From NCBI GenBank assembly GCA_018647275.1, contig JABGTH010000369.1, positions 1 to 6,685 on the forward strand: a stretch of 6,685 nt of DNA, read 5' to 3'. Both the position numbers and the translations under genes were made by a program. Below the pieces are notes generated by a model. It worked only from the letters and a program-made list of their open reading frames with translations, ran no database searches and was not told where the DNA came from. Positions within the stretch are counted from its first letter, which is position 1; every line of letters starts with the position of its first letter. This document shows, piece by piece, positions 1 through 5,521 of this stretch. Source of the DNA: Paracoccaceae bacterium (GTDB lineage: Bacteria; Pseudomonadota; Alphaproteobacteria; Rhodobacterales; Rhodobacteraceae).

Positions 1-439
1 GATCATGACTGACCCAGCCGCTAAGCCAATTGCCCCCCCAACCTGCAGCAAGGGCTGCATTCAGTAAAGCCAAACATACAGCGCCAGCAGAATAGGTTTG
101 TTCAAGTTCAGGCACCTTTGCGGATGGCTTGTGCACTTCGATTACAGCGACCGCCAAATGGCCAAGATCAAATTGGTCACGCCCCTTTTTGATTTGCTCG
201 GTGTCCATACCAAGCACTTTACCACGCGCTTCCGCGATATCAGCCATGCGCGGCATTGCAGCTTTTTCGATGACAATAAAGCGCCACGGCTCTAGCTTCC
301 CATGATCAGGTGTACGGGCAGCTGCGGTGAGTAACTGTTCCAATTCTAACCGCTTCGGCACCGGCATGGATAGTGTTTTAGCGGGACGAGACCGGCGCGT
401 TTGTAAGAAGTTTATGGCGTCTGGATTGGGAGTGGGCAT
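1..439 (-). CDS. Nitroreductase family protein (YdjA-like), 3' end cut by window edge
   Basis: The gene is read on the minus strand and stays open to the left edge, giving 146 residues of a family usually about 190 long, so the C-terminus is missing. Members are FMN-dependent NAD(P)H oxidoreductases, usually cytoplasmic homodimers; the natural substrate is usually unknown. Visible signatures are TRRSRPAK (residues 14-21, the FMN-phosphate-binding arginines), TPDHGKLEPWRF (43-54), YSAGAVCLALLNAAL (116-130) and GWGGNWLSGW (133-142), all in the family order. I chose the ATG at 439 (MPTPNPDA...) because family members begin at this point and an AGG lies 5 nt upstream. An in-frame ATG at 478 would add 13 residues (MAKRVNKVIDRSQ) and cannot be excluded. 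The gene follows the deacetylase on the same strand by 66 nt (27 nt with the longer start), with no obvious terminator between, so co-transcription is likely. Family assignment is firm; substrate is not inferable. Confidence 0.88.
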   Translation of the reverse strand, partial: MPTPNPDAINFLQTRRSRPAKTLSMPVPKRLELEQLLTAAARTPDHGKLEPWRFIVIEKAAMPRMADIAEARGKVLGMDTEQIKKGRDQFDLGHLAVAVIEVHKPSAKVPELEQTYSAGAVCLALLNAALAAGWGGNWLSGWVSHD

Positions 440-505
440 TTGGGACCTATCGATAACTTTGTTAACACGTTTGGCCATTAGGGCCCACTTTCAAGTGCAG
501 TCAGA

Positions 506-1612
506 TTATAGCTCGAGAATGTTGGCCATTCTATTAATCTCTGAAATCAAAAATGCATCAAGGCGTTCACCAGGTTGGCGACAGGCAAAGGCACGTTGGA
601 AGGGATCAGGCGCTGTGATTGAACTGCCGGACAATGCCTCTAGCGTCGCATGGCCACAGAAGGGAACGTAGACTTCGGAATAGCCACCCTCGTGGTTGAG
701 GACCAATTTACCGTCACATACCTTGTCGGCGACTTCCATAATTTTCAGCGTCAATTGGCGGAAAGTATCCGCCGTTGCCAGCATCGTGGAAAGTGGATCA
801 ATCACAGCCGCATCATACCCACAGGCAACAATAATGATGTCAGGATTGTAAGCCTCGATCGCGGGAATCACGATGCGGTCCATTGCATGAAGATATGCAG
901 AGTGACCTGCGCCTGCAGGTAAGGGGAGGTTAAGATTGTAACCAACACCATCACCTTGTCCACGTTCTTCAATGTCGCCAGTGTCGAGCGGGTAGTTGTG
1001 TTCCTGATGAATGCTAATGCTTAACACGTCATCACGGTCATAAAAAATCGCTTCTGTGCCGTTGCCGTGATGCACGTCCCAGTCCAAGACAGCAACGCGA
1101 CCAGCCAATCCTTTGGCCTTGGCTGCTTCAATTGCAATTGCAATATTCGCCATCAGGCAAAATCCGTTTGGCTGATCTGGTAGGCAGTGATGGCCAGGTG
1201 GGCGTGACAGGGAATAAGCGTTGTCAATCTCACCAACTAAGACAGCCTCGACGGCCGAAGCACACAGGCCCGCGGAAAGGGCCGCAATTTCATACCCACC
1301 TTTTGCAAAGGGTGCGTTGGGTCCCATTTCACCGCCATGTGCATCTGACAATGCTTTGAAACCATCTAGATAGCTTTCTGGATGAACGCGCAGCAAATCT
1401 TCTTTGCTGGTTTCAGGCGCTGTGCGTAGTTCTAACTCTTGGGTCAATCCTGTGACGTCCATCAAGTTTTTTAGACGGCGTTTGGTTTCAGGGCTTTCAG
1501 GTATGCCACCAGCTGCAAGGGGTTGGATCAATCCGCCAAGGGGCTGTGTAAAAGCATAGTTACCGCCGCCGTGCCAGAATGTGCGTTCGTCCCAGTAAAA
1601 CCCAGTGGTCAT
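506..1612 (-). CDS. Class II histone deacetylase family amidohydrolase (HDAH-like)
   Basis: This 368-residue protein is a zinc-dependent deacetylase-fold amidohydrolase, expected in the cytoplasm. Length and residue register match the bacterial HDAH type (about 369 aa) as I remember it. Active-site parts are all present: SRPPGHH (136-142) with the tandem histidines H141/H142; DWDVHHGNGT (177-186) giving zinc ligands D179 and H181; CGYDAAVIDP (264-273) giving the third ligand D267; and EGGY (308-311) with the transition-state tyrosine Y311. It is therefore predicted active. Family enzymes remove acyl groups from lysine side chains, polyamines or small amides; bacteria lack canonical histones, so the real substrate is open. 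AcuC-like or acetylpolyamine amidohydrolase activity are alternatives, but the HDAH-like C-terminal half (AYLHAMDRIVIPAIEAY, then the D267 motif) argues for this subgroup. The ATG is supported by AGGAA 6 nt upstream. It lies 76 nt after trpS on the same strand, with a nitroreductase gene following. A 16-bp palindrome sits just before its ribosome binding site. Confidence 0.93.
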   Translation of the reverse strand: MTTGFYWDERTFWHGGGNYAFTQPLGGLIQPLAAGGIPESPETKRRLKNLMDVTGLTQELELRTAPETSKEDLLRVHPESYLDGFKALSDAHGGEMGPNAPFAKGGYEIAALSAGLCASAVEAVLVGEIDNAYSLSRPPGHHCLPDQPNGFCLMANIAIAIEAAKAKGLAGRVAVLDWDVHHGNGTEAIFYDRDDVLSISIHQEHNYPLDTGDIEERGQGDGVGYNLNLPLPAGAGHSAYLHAMDRIVIPAIEAYNPDIIIVACGYDAAVIDPLSTMLATADTFRQLTLKIMEVADKVCDGKLVLNHEGGYSEVYVPFCGHATLEALSGSSITAPDPFQRAFACRQPGERLDAFLISEINRMANILEL

Positions 1613-1618
1613 GATAAA

Positions 1619-1623
1619 TTCCT
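1619..1623 (-). promoter_or_regulatory. Ribosome binding site of the deacetylase gene
   Basis: AGGAA on the minus strand, 6 nt before the ATG at 1612. It supports that start and touches the end of the adjacent palindrome by one base. Confidence 0.65.
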
Positions 1624-1638
1624 ATCCAAATTTGGATA
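1623..1638. promoter_or_regulatory. Perfect 16-bp palindrome, candidate operator of the deacetylase-nitroreductase pair
   Basis: TATCCAAATTTGGATA is identical to its reverse complement over all 16 bases. It lies in the 76-nt gap between trpS and the deacetylase, 10 nt upstream of the ATG, directly beside the AGGAA ribosome binding site. Its position fits a repressor operator over the transcription or translation start. As RNA it could also fold into a 6-bp stem with an AAUU loop beside the ribosome binding site. I cannot name the regulator, and no regulator gene is visible in the window. Confidence 0.5.
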
Positions 1639-1688
1639 AAGCGTGGCCTAGGGCGCGAGCATTGTCCAGTTTTTATAGCTAGGCTTTA

Positions 1689-2714
1689 TTAGATCGCTGG
1701 ACGCACCATGCCAACGATATCATATGTCTTTTGCAAAATTGGTGCTGTGATTTCACGAGCCTGCAATGCGCCTTTGGCAAGGATACGATCGATCTCAGCA
1801 GGGTCGCTCATGAGGCGAGCCATTTCACCAGAAATTGGCGATAGTTTTGCAACGGCCAAATCGGCCAACATAGGTTTGAATTCACCAAACTGTTTGCCGC
1901 CAACATCCGCCAAAACCTGGTCCACAGTCATGTCCGCCATTGAGGCGTAGATGTTGATCAGGTTGCGTGCCTCTGGACGATCCTCAAGACCTTTTACCTC
2001 GGAAGGTAAAGCGTCTGCGTCACTTTTTGCTTTACGAATTTTCTTAGCAATTGTGTCTGCATCATCTGTCATGTTGATACGGCTGGCATCTGATGGGTCT
2101 GACTTGGACATTTTCTTGGAACCATCACGCAAAGACATCACGCGGGTGGCGGCACCCTCGATCACAGGCTCTGTTATTGGAAAAAAGTTGACGCCGTAGT
2201 CGTGGTTGAACTTTGCTGCGATGTCGCGGGTCAGCTCAAGATGTTGCTTTTGGTCATCACCTACTGGAACGTGCGTCGCGTGATACACAAGGATATCTGC
2301 TGCCATAAGTGCAGGGTAGCCAAACAGACCCAGAGACGCCGCTTGAGAGTTTTTACCGGCCTTGTCCTTGAACTGGGTCATGCGTTGCATCCAGCCCATG
2401 CGAGCAACACAATTGAAAACCCAACCTAGCTGGGCGTGCTCTGGCACTTGGCTTTGGTTGATTAGAATTGATTTTTCGGGGCTGATACCTGAGGCGATAA
2501 AACCAGCAGCCAACTCACGTGTGTTGTGCTGTAGGGCTTTTGGATTCTGCCATACAGTGATCGCGTGAAGATCGACCATGCAATAGATCGACTCTGCGAC
2601 TTCGTCTTGCATTGTGACGAAACGTTTGATGGCCCCAAGGTAGTTGCCAAGGGTCAGGCCGCCAGACGGCTGAATGCCGGAAAAGACGCGGGGTGTGAAT
2701 GTCGTTTCGGTCAT
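1689..2714 (-). CDS. trpS: Tryptophanyl-tRNA synthetase
   Basis: This enzyme charges tRNA-Trp with tryptophan using ATP and is an essential cytoplasmic class Ic synthetase that works as a homodimer. The 341 residues match the normal bacterial length. The ATP-binding HIGH-type motif appears as TLGN (21-24) within PSGGLTLGNYLGA, and the KMSKS loop is at 201-205. MAADILVY (137-144) contains D140, equivalent to the aspartate that reads the indole NH of tryptophan, and GDDQKQHLELTRDIA (152-166) is the conserved helix beside the active site. The frame is open upstream to 3086, but I place the start at the ATG at 2714 (MTETTFTPRVFSGIQPSGG): GAGGA lies 7 nt upstream, homologues begin here, and the upstream extension is low-complexity, unlike the family, and antisense to the rhomboid-like gene. 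A weak promoter (TTGACG at 2792-2787, poor -10) could drive it from the 114-bp divergent gap. Stop is TAA. Confidence 0.97.
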   Translation of the reverse strand: MTETTFTPRVFSGIQPSGGLTLGNYLGAIKRFVTMQDEVAESIYCMVDLHAITVWQNPKALQHNTRELAAGFIASGISPEKSILINQSQVPEHAQLGWVFNCVARMGWMQRMTQFKDKAGKNSQAASLGLFGYPALMAADILVYHATHVPVGDDQKQHLELTRDIAAKFNHDYGVNFFPITEPVIEGAATRVMSLRDGSKKMSKSDPSDASRINMTDDADTIAKKIRKAKSDADALPSEVKGLEDRPEARNLINIYASMADMTVDQVLADVGGKQFGEFKPMLADLAVAKLSPISGEMARLMSDPAEIDRILAKGALQAREITAPILQKTYDIVGMVRPAI

Positions 2715-2721
2715 CTTGTTG

Positions 2722-2726
2722 TCCTC
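2722..2726 (-). promoter_or_regulatory. trpS: Ribosome binding site of trpS
   Basis: GAGGA on the minus strand, 7 nt before the ATG at 2714. It decides the start of trpS against the longer open frame reaching 3086. Confidence 0.75.
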
Positions 2727-2816
2727 ACTTTGGGGCAAACCCTCTGGGCAAATCTGCTGAGCTGGCTTACCCATGGGGCAAAGAGACGTCAACAGGCGCT
2801 CTGATTTGATAATACC

Positions 2817-2820
2817 GGAG
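2817..2820 (+). promoter_or_regulatory. Ribosome binding site of the rhomboid-like gene
   Basis: GGAG lies 8 nt before the TTG at 2829. Together with the in-frame TGA at 2802-2804 it supports the TTG as the true start. Confidence 0.65.
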
Positions 2821-2828
2821 AGCCGCCC

Positions 2829-3512
2829 TTGCACCAAGATCACAACGCGCCGCCGTTCAATCCAATGCCATTTGTTGTCTGGGTTCTGTTCCTTATTTTG
2901 ATGGGGATTGAGATTGTATTCACTCTTGGCGGACAGGGCATCATCGGGGGCCCGCGGTCCGCGGGATGGCGCCTTGGCGCGATCAGCGAATATGGGTTTT
3001 CGGGCGTGGCGTTTGATTGGATGATCAAGAACGGGCAGATGCCGTTCGAGAATGTTATCCGCTGCTTCAGCTATATGTTCTTCCACGGCAGCTTCACTGC
3101 GGCTATCTTCTCTGGCGTTATTTTATTGGCGATGGGTAAACTTGTTGGCGAAGTGATGGGACAGCTAGCTGTCATTATTTTGTTTTTTTTCAGTGGTGTA
3201 TTTGGTGTGGTGATCTTTGGGGTGCTTACGGACCAGGCATGGCTGATTGGCGCGTACCCCAGTGTCTATGGCCTGATCGGAGCCTATACATTTCTACTGT
3301 GGCAACGGGTTGCAGGGCAGGGGATGCAGCAACTGAAAGCTTTCCGCCTCATTGGTTTCTTGATGGGCATTCAACTGATATTCGGTATTTTCTTTGTCAC
3401 AGGACAGGATTGGGTCGCTGAATTGGCAGGGTTCGTCTGTGGGTTTGCATTGTCAGTGATCGTGATGCCAGGTGGAATTTCAAGGCTGCGCACCGTTATT
3501 CAACGCAAATGA
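2829..3512 (+). CDS. Rhomboid-fold membrane protein lacking the catalytic dyad (pseudo-rhomboid)
   Basis: This is a 227-residue inner-membrane protein with about six hydrophobic segments (near 13-34, 77-100, 111-133, 138-158, 172-191 and 195-213), the layout of a rhomboid core. The start is TTG, with GGAG 8 nt upstream and an in-frame stop at 2802-2804; the N-terminus MHQDHNAPPFNP matches what I recall from roseobacter relatives. Aligned by eye to E. coli GlpG, GAYPSVYGLIGAY (141-153) matches GLSGVVYALMGY, placing Y143 at the catalytic serine S201. AELAGFVCG (197-205) matches AHVAGLAVG, placing E198 at the catalytic histidine H254. In HGSFTAAIFS (86-95) the first histidine is kept, but A91 and S95 replace H150 and the oxyanion asparagine N154. 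Proteolysis is therefore not expected; a role in binding or escorting membrane proteins, as in eukaryotic iRhoms and derlins, is inference only. Automatic annotation would probably call it an intramembrane serine protease. It is divergent from trpS and convergent with murJ with no base between the stop codons. Confidence 0.9.
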   Translation: MHQDHNAPPFNPMPFVVWVLFLILMGIEIVFTLGGQGIIGGPRSAGWRLGAISEYGFSGVAFDWMIKNGQMPFENVIRCFSYMFFHGSFTAAIFSGVILLAMGKLVGEVMGQLAVIILFFFSGVFGVVIFGVLTDQAWLIGAYPSVYGLIGAYTFLLWQRVAGQGMQQLKAFRLIGFLMGIQLIFGIFFVTGQDWVAELAGFVCGFALSVIVMPGGISRLRTVIQRK

Positions 3513-3523
3513 TTATCTGCGTT
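3502..3523. terminator. Weak hairpin across the two convergent stop codons
   Basis: AACGCA (3502-3507) and TGCGTT (3518-3523) form a 6-bp stem with a 10-nt loop containing both stop codons (TGA at 3510-3512 on plus, TAA at 3515-3513 on minus). On the plus strand a run of five T follows only about 9 nt later; on the minus strand there is no T run. It is a poor intrinsic terminator, but the only candidate at this junction. Confidence 0.2.
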
Positions 3524-5054
3524 TCACTGCCTTTTTAAATTCTGAGATTTGGAACGCGCCCATCAAATGACCTGATGCACAATAAGTGATAATACCAATT
3601 GATATCAGAGCGATAAGGGCAATGTAACGCACGCCAGGCATGCCAAGTGCCGAGGCCAATGCGACATTGGCAACCATTAAGACGCCGCCCATAACAACAG
3701 AGGCTGCAGTGATGCGCCAAAGGCGTTTACGCAGCTGTGCATCAAAGCGAGCAACATCGCCCATATGACGTGAGCCGATAAGCAATAATGCTACCATAGC
3801 CCATGCAGCAACAGTTGCTGCGATTGCTGGTGCTGTCCAGCCGATGATAGCAGATAAGCCTAGTGCAAGACTCGCGTTAATCACCATTGCGACCAATGCA
3901 AACCGGAAGGGGCTGCGTGTATCTTCTCTAGCAAAGTAAAGGGGTTGCACGAATTTTTGGATGACGAAGGCAGGTAAGCCTAGACCATAAATACTGACGG
4001 CAACGGCTATGGCCGCAGCGTCATCTGGACCGGTTTGGCCGCGTTCGAATAAGACGGAAACTAACGGTAATGGGATGACCATCAAAGCGACGGAGCAAGG
4101 GATCGTGAGAGCGAGCGAAATCTCAGCAGCCCGCGAAAATGCTGACTTTGCCCCCTTGTCATCACCCGCTTGAAGGCGTCGTGCCAGGTCGGGCAGCAAG
4201 ACGATCCCGACGGCAATTCCAACAACGCCAAGGGGCAATTGATACAGGCGGTCGGCAGAGAACAACCAGCTGACTGCGTTCTCAAATTGACTAGCGGAAA
4301 ATTGACCCACAACAAGGTTAATCTGCATCACGCCAGAAGCCAGTGCGGCAGGGACTGCGACAACGATCAACTTGCGCATATCAGGCGACCAACGCGGCAT
4401 TGCTGGGCGCAGAGAAAAGCCCGCGCGACCGGCTGCAACCCATGTGAGCGCGAGTTGTGCGATACCTGCGAAAGGAACGACCCAGACGATCCAAACGACG
4501 ACTTCTGCGCCTATAATATTTGCGCCAACCATTGCTGCAATCATGAAAATGTTGAGCAAGACAGGCGCTGCAGCAGCGGCCGCGAAACGCCCTGTCGCGT
4601 TCAACACACCAGAAAATAGGGCAGAAAGCGACATGAAAAAGATGTAGGGAAAGACAATACGTCCAAAACCAACAGTCATGTCAAAGCGGCTGTCACCGAC
4701 AAAACCCCCGGCTGTCAGCCAGACCATTGCAGGCATGAAAACCATGGCGATACCGACCAACACCAACACGATAAAACCTAGACCCGCGAGCGCGTCAGTT
4801 GCGAATTTGTAGGCGTTTGAATTCGATTCTAGTTTCTTTGAAAACATTGGGACAAAGGCTGCATTAAACGCACCTTCGGCAAAGAAACGCCGGAACATAT
4901 TGGGCAGACGAAAGGCTGCAATAAAGGCGTCCATGATAGGGCCAGGGCCGATCAAAGATAGAAGTAAAATTTCGCGGATAAACCCGAGGACACGCGACAA
5001 GAGCGTCCAAAATCCTACAGTTAAAAAGCCAGACAGCACTCGGATTTGTTTCAC
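3513..5054 (-). CDS. murJ: Lipid II flippase MurJ (MviN)
   Basis: MurJ is a MOP-superfamily inner-membrane transporter that flips lipid II to the periplasmic face for peptidoglycan synthesis and is normally essential. The 513 residues contain many long hydrophobic segments, consistent with the 14-helix MurJ fold. Key residues line up with E. coli MurJ: R21 and R27 in SRVLGFIRE (20-28) match R18 and R24; DAFIAAFRLPNMFRRFFAEGAF (42-63) carries the cavity arginine and glutamate (R55, E60); and ADRLYQLPLGVVGIAVG (267-283) gives D268/R269, matching D269/R270. The start is GTG at 5054 (MKQIRVLSGF), which fits the family N-terminus; GAGG lies 11 nt upstream, a slightly long spacing. Two candidate promoters lie in the 467-bp upstream gap, so it is probably transcribed independently of the alcohol dehydrogenase. 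In many Rhodobacterales, as I recall, murJ follows glnD; here glnD is not adjacent. The gene is convergent with the rhomboid-like gene, stop codon to stop codon. Confidence 0.97.
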   Translation of the reverse strand: MKQIRVLSGFLTVGFWTLLSRVLGFIREILLLSLIGPGPIMDAFIAAFRLPNMFRRFFAEGAFNAAFVPMFSKKLESNSNAYKFATDALAGLGFIVLVLVGIAMVFMPAMVWLTAGGFVGDSRFDMTVGFGRIVFPYIFFMSLSALFSGVLNATGRFAAAAAAPVLLNIFMIAAMVGANIIGAEVVVWIVWVVPFAGIAQLALTWVAAGRAGFSLRPAMPRWSPDMRKLIVVAVPAALASGVMQINLVVGQFSASQFENAVSWLFSADRLYQLPLGVVGIAVGIVLLPDLARRLQAGDDKGAKSAFSRAAEISLALTIPCSVALMVIPLPLVSVLFERGQTGPDDAAAIAVAVSIYGLGLPAFVIQKFVQPLYFAREDTRSPFRFALVAMVINASLALGLSAIIGWTAPAIAATVAAWAMVALLLIGSRHMGDVARFDAQLRKRLWRITAASVVMGGVLMVANVALASALGMPGVRYIALIALISIGIITYCASGHLMGAFQISEFKKAVKRR

Positions 5055-5065
5055 GGAATTGTTGG

Positions 5066-5069
5066 CCTC
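5066..5069 (-). promoter_or_regulatory. murJ: Probable ribosome binding site of murJ
   Basis: GAGG on the minus strand, 11 nt before the GTG at 5054. Spacing is longer than ideal, but no better Shine-Dalgarno match lies nearer. Confidence 0.4.
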
Positions 5070-5090
5070 ATATGGGTAATTAAAACAGTG

Positions 5091-5118
5091 ACTAAAGGGT
5101 TGGATAGGGGGCTGACAA
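5091..5118 (-). promoter_or_regulatory. Candidate sigma-70-type promoter of murJ (proximal)
   Basis: On the minus strand, TTGTCA (5118-5113, five of six to TTGACA) is followed after 16 nt by TTTAGT (5096-5091, four of six to TATAAT). Transcription would begin near 5084, giving a leader of about 30 nt before the murJ GTG. Found by eye only. Confidence 0.35.
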
Positions 5119-5204
5119 GGGTAGCGCGCGTATTGTTAAGTGGGGTGCGGTCATAAATCGACGGCTCATCGTGTAGCATTTGTGGGGAAAGCTGTTCATT
5201 TTGA

Positions 5205-5236
5205 GTGCCTAACTGTACACTTTAGTGCAGTCAAAA
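5205..5236. repeat. Degenerate intergenic module, copy 1
   Basis: The blocks GTGCCT, AACTGTACACTTTA and GTGCAGTCAAA occur in this order. The same blocks recur in the same order at 5253-5302 with insertions. Within this copy ACTGTAC (5212-5218) and GTGCAGT (5225-5231) form an inverted pair, seven positions with one G-T wobble, separated by 6 nt. Confidence 0.45.
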
Positions 5237-5237
5237 A

Positions 5238-5265
5238 AGTATCAAATTAGGTGTGCCTTGGTCAA
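5238..5265 (-). promoter_or_regulatory. Candidate sigma-70-type promoter (distal), between the two module copies
   Basis: On the minus strand, TTGACC (5265-5260, five of six) and GATACT (5243-5238, four of six) are separated by 16 nt. Transcription would start near 5231, directly over module copy 1, while copy 2 lies upstream of the -35. The leader to murJ would be about 180 nt. Confidence 0.3.
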
Positions 5266-5302
5266 ACTATACACTTCAACACGTGAACTATGCAGTTTGA
5301 AA
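5253..5302. repeat. Degenerate intergenic module, copy 2
   Basis: GTGCCT, AACTATACACTTCA and TATGCAGT, followed by AAA, repeat the block order of copy 1, with a 6-nt insertion before the second block and about 10 nt before the third. AACT[G/A]TACACTT[T/C]A matches at 12 of 14 positions. ACTATAC (5266-5272) and ATGCAGT (5290-5296) echo the inverted pair of copy 1 at wider spacing. Confidence 0.4.
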
Positions 5303-5313
5303 TAATTTTCAAA
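5296..5313. promoter_or_regulatory. Perfect 7-4-7 inverted repeat
   Basis: TTTGAAA (5296-5302), spacer TAAT, then TTTCAAA (5307-5313). Both arms are exact reverse complements. It overlaps the end of module copy 2 and lies about 30 nt upstream of the distal candidate promoter. The spacing does not fit an FNR-type TTGAT-N4-ATCAA site. Regulator unknown; it may be a protein-binding dyad or chance in AT-rich DNA. Confidence 0.35.
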
Positions 5314-5521
5314 ACTCAATGGAAAAAGAGTTAATTTCACAAATGCTTTATGCCTTATGGCAACAGAATGTTTACTGGAAGGCCGACAAATTTGTAAACA
5401 ATTATAATTAACATTGTGGGCGTAGTGGCAATGACGCCAAATATTTTTCGCTTAAATTTTTATAAACCAGGATTGTTGGGGTACCTTGGGCAATTGGCCC
5501 GAAAACTAGCTTGGCTGCTAA

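Larger units (their letters stand above)
5055..5521. other. Gene-free, AT-rich intergenic stretch between the alcohol dehydrogenase and murJ
   Basis: I see no convincing protein or RNA gene in these 467 bp. The core 5221-5460 has 79 G/C in 240 bases (33%), clearly lower than the flanking genes. It contains two candidate minus-strand promoters pointing at murJ, a degenerate duplicated module, a perfect 7-4-7 dyad and a weak 5-bp hairpin at 5419-5438. No strong intrinsic terminator for the alcohol dehydrogenase gene is visible. Two tiny plus-strand frames (5290-5334, 14 aa; 5343-5411, 22 aa) are present but unsupported. Confidence 0.7.

Noticed and set aside
1646..1684. Inverted GCCTAG/CTAGGC pair in the trpS-deacetylase gap as a trpS terminator
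   Set aside because: The arms are 6 bp with a 27-nt loop and no T run follows on the minus strand.
2808..2813. GATAAT as the -10 element of the rhomboid-like gene
   Set aside because: Transcription would start at or beyond the GGAG ribosome binding site, leaving no leader, and the -35 position is poor.
2715..3086. Longer in-frame start for trpS, adding about 124 residues
   Set aside because: The extension is not TrpRS-like, is antisense to the rhomboid-like gene, and the ATG at 2714 has a good GAGGA site and the family N-terminus.
4170..4647. Overlapping plus-strand open frames of 149 and 91 residues inside murJ
   Set aside because: They are antisense to a well-supported membrane protein gene and show no recognisable domain or start signal; best explained as shadows of the murJ frame.
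5343..5411. A 22-codon plus-strand frame (MLYALWQQNVYWKADKFVNN...) followed by a hairpin, and a 14-codon frame at 5290-5334
   Set aside because: Neither has a well-spaced ribosome binding site; AT-rich DNA gives such frames by chance. Ribosome profiling or conservation would be needed to revive them.
5419..5448. Possible intrinsic terminator: GGCGT/ACGCC stem, 10-nt loop, then five T after a 5-nt gap on the plus strand
   Set aside because: The stem is only 5 bp, the T run is not adjacent, and no supported plus-strand gene ends here; on the minus strand there is no T run for the alcohol dehydrogenase gene.
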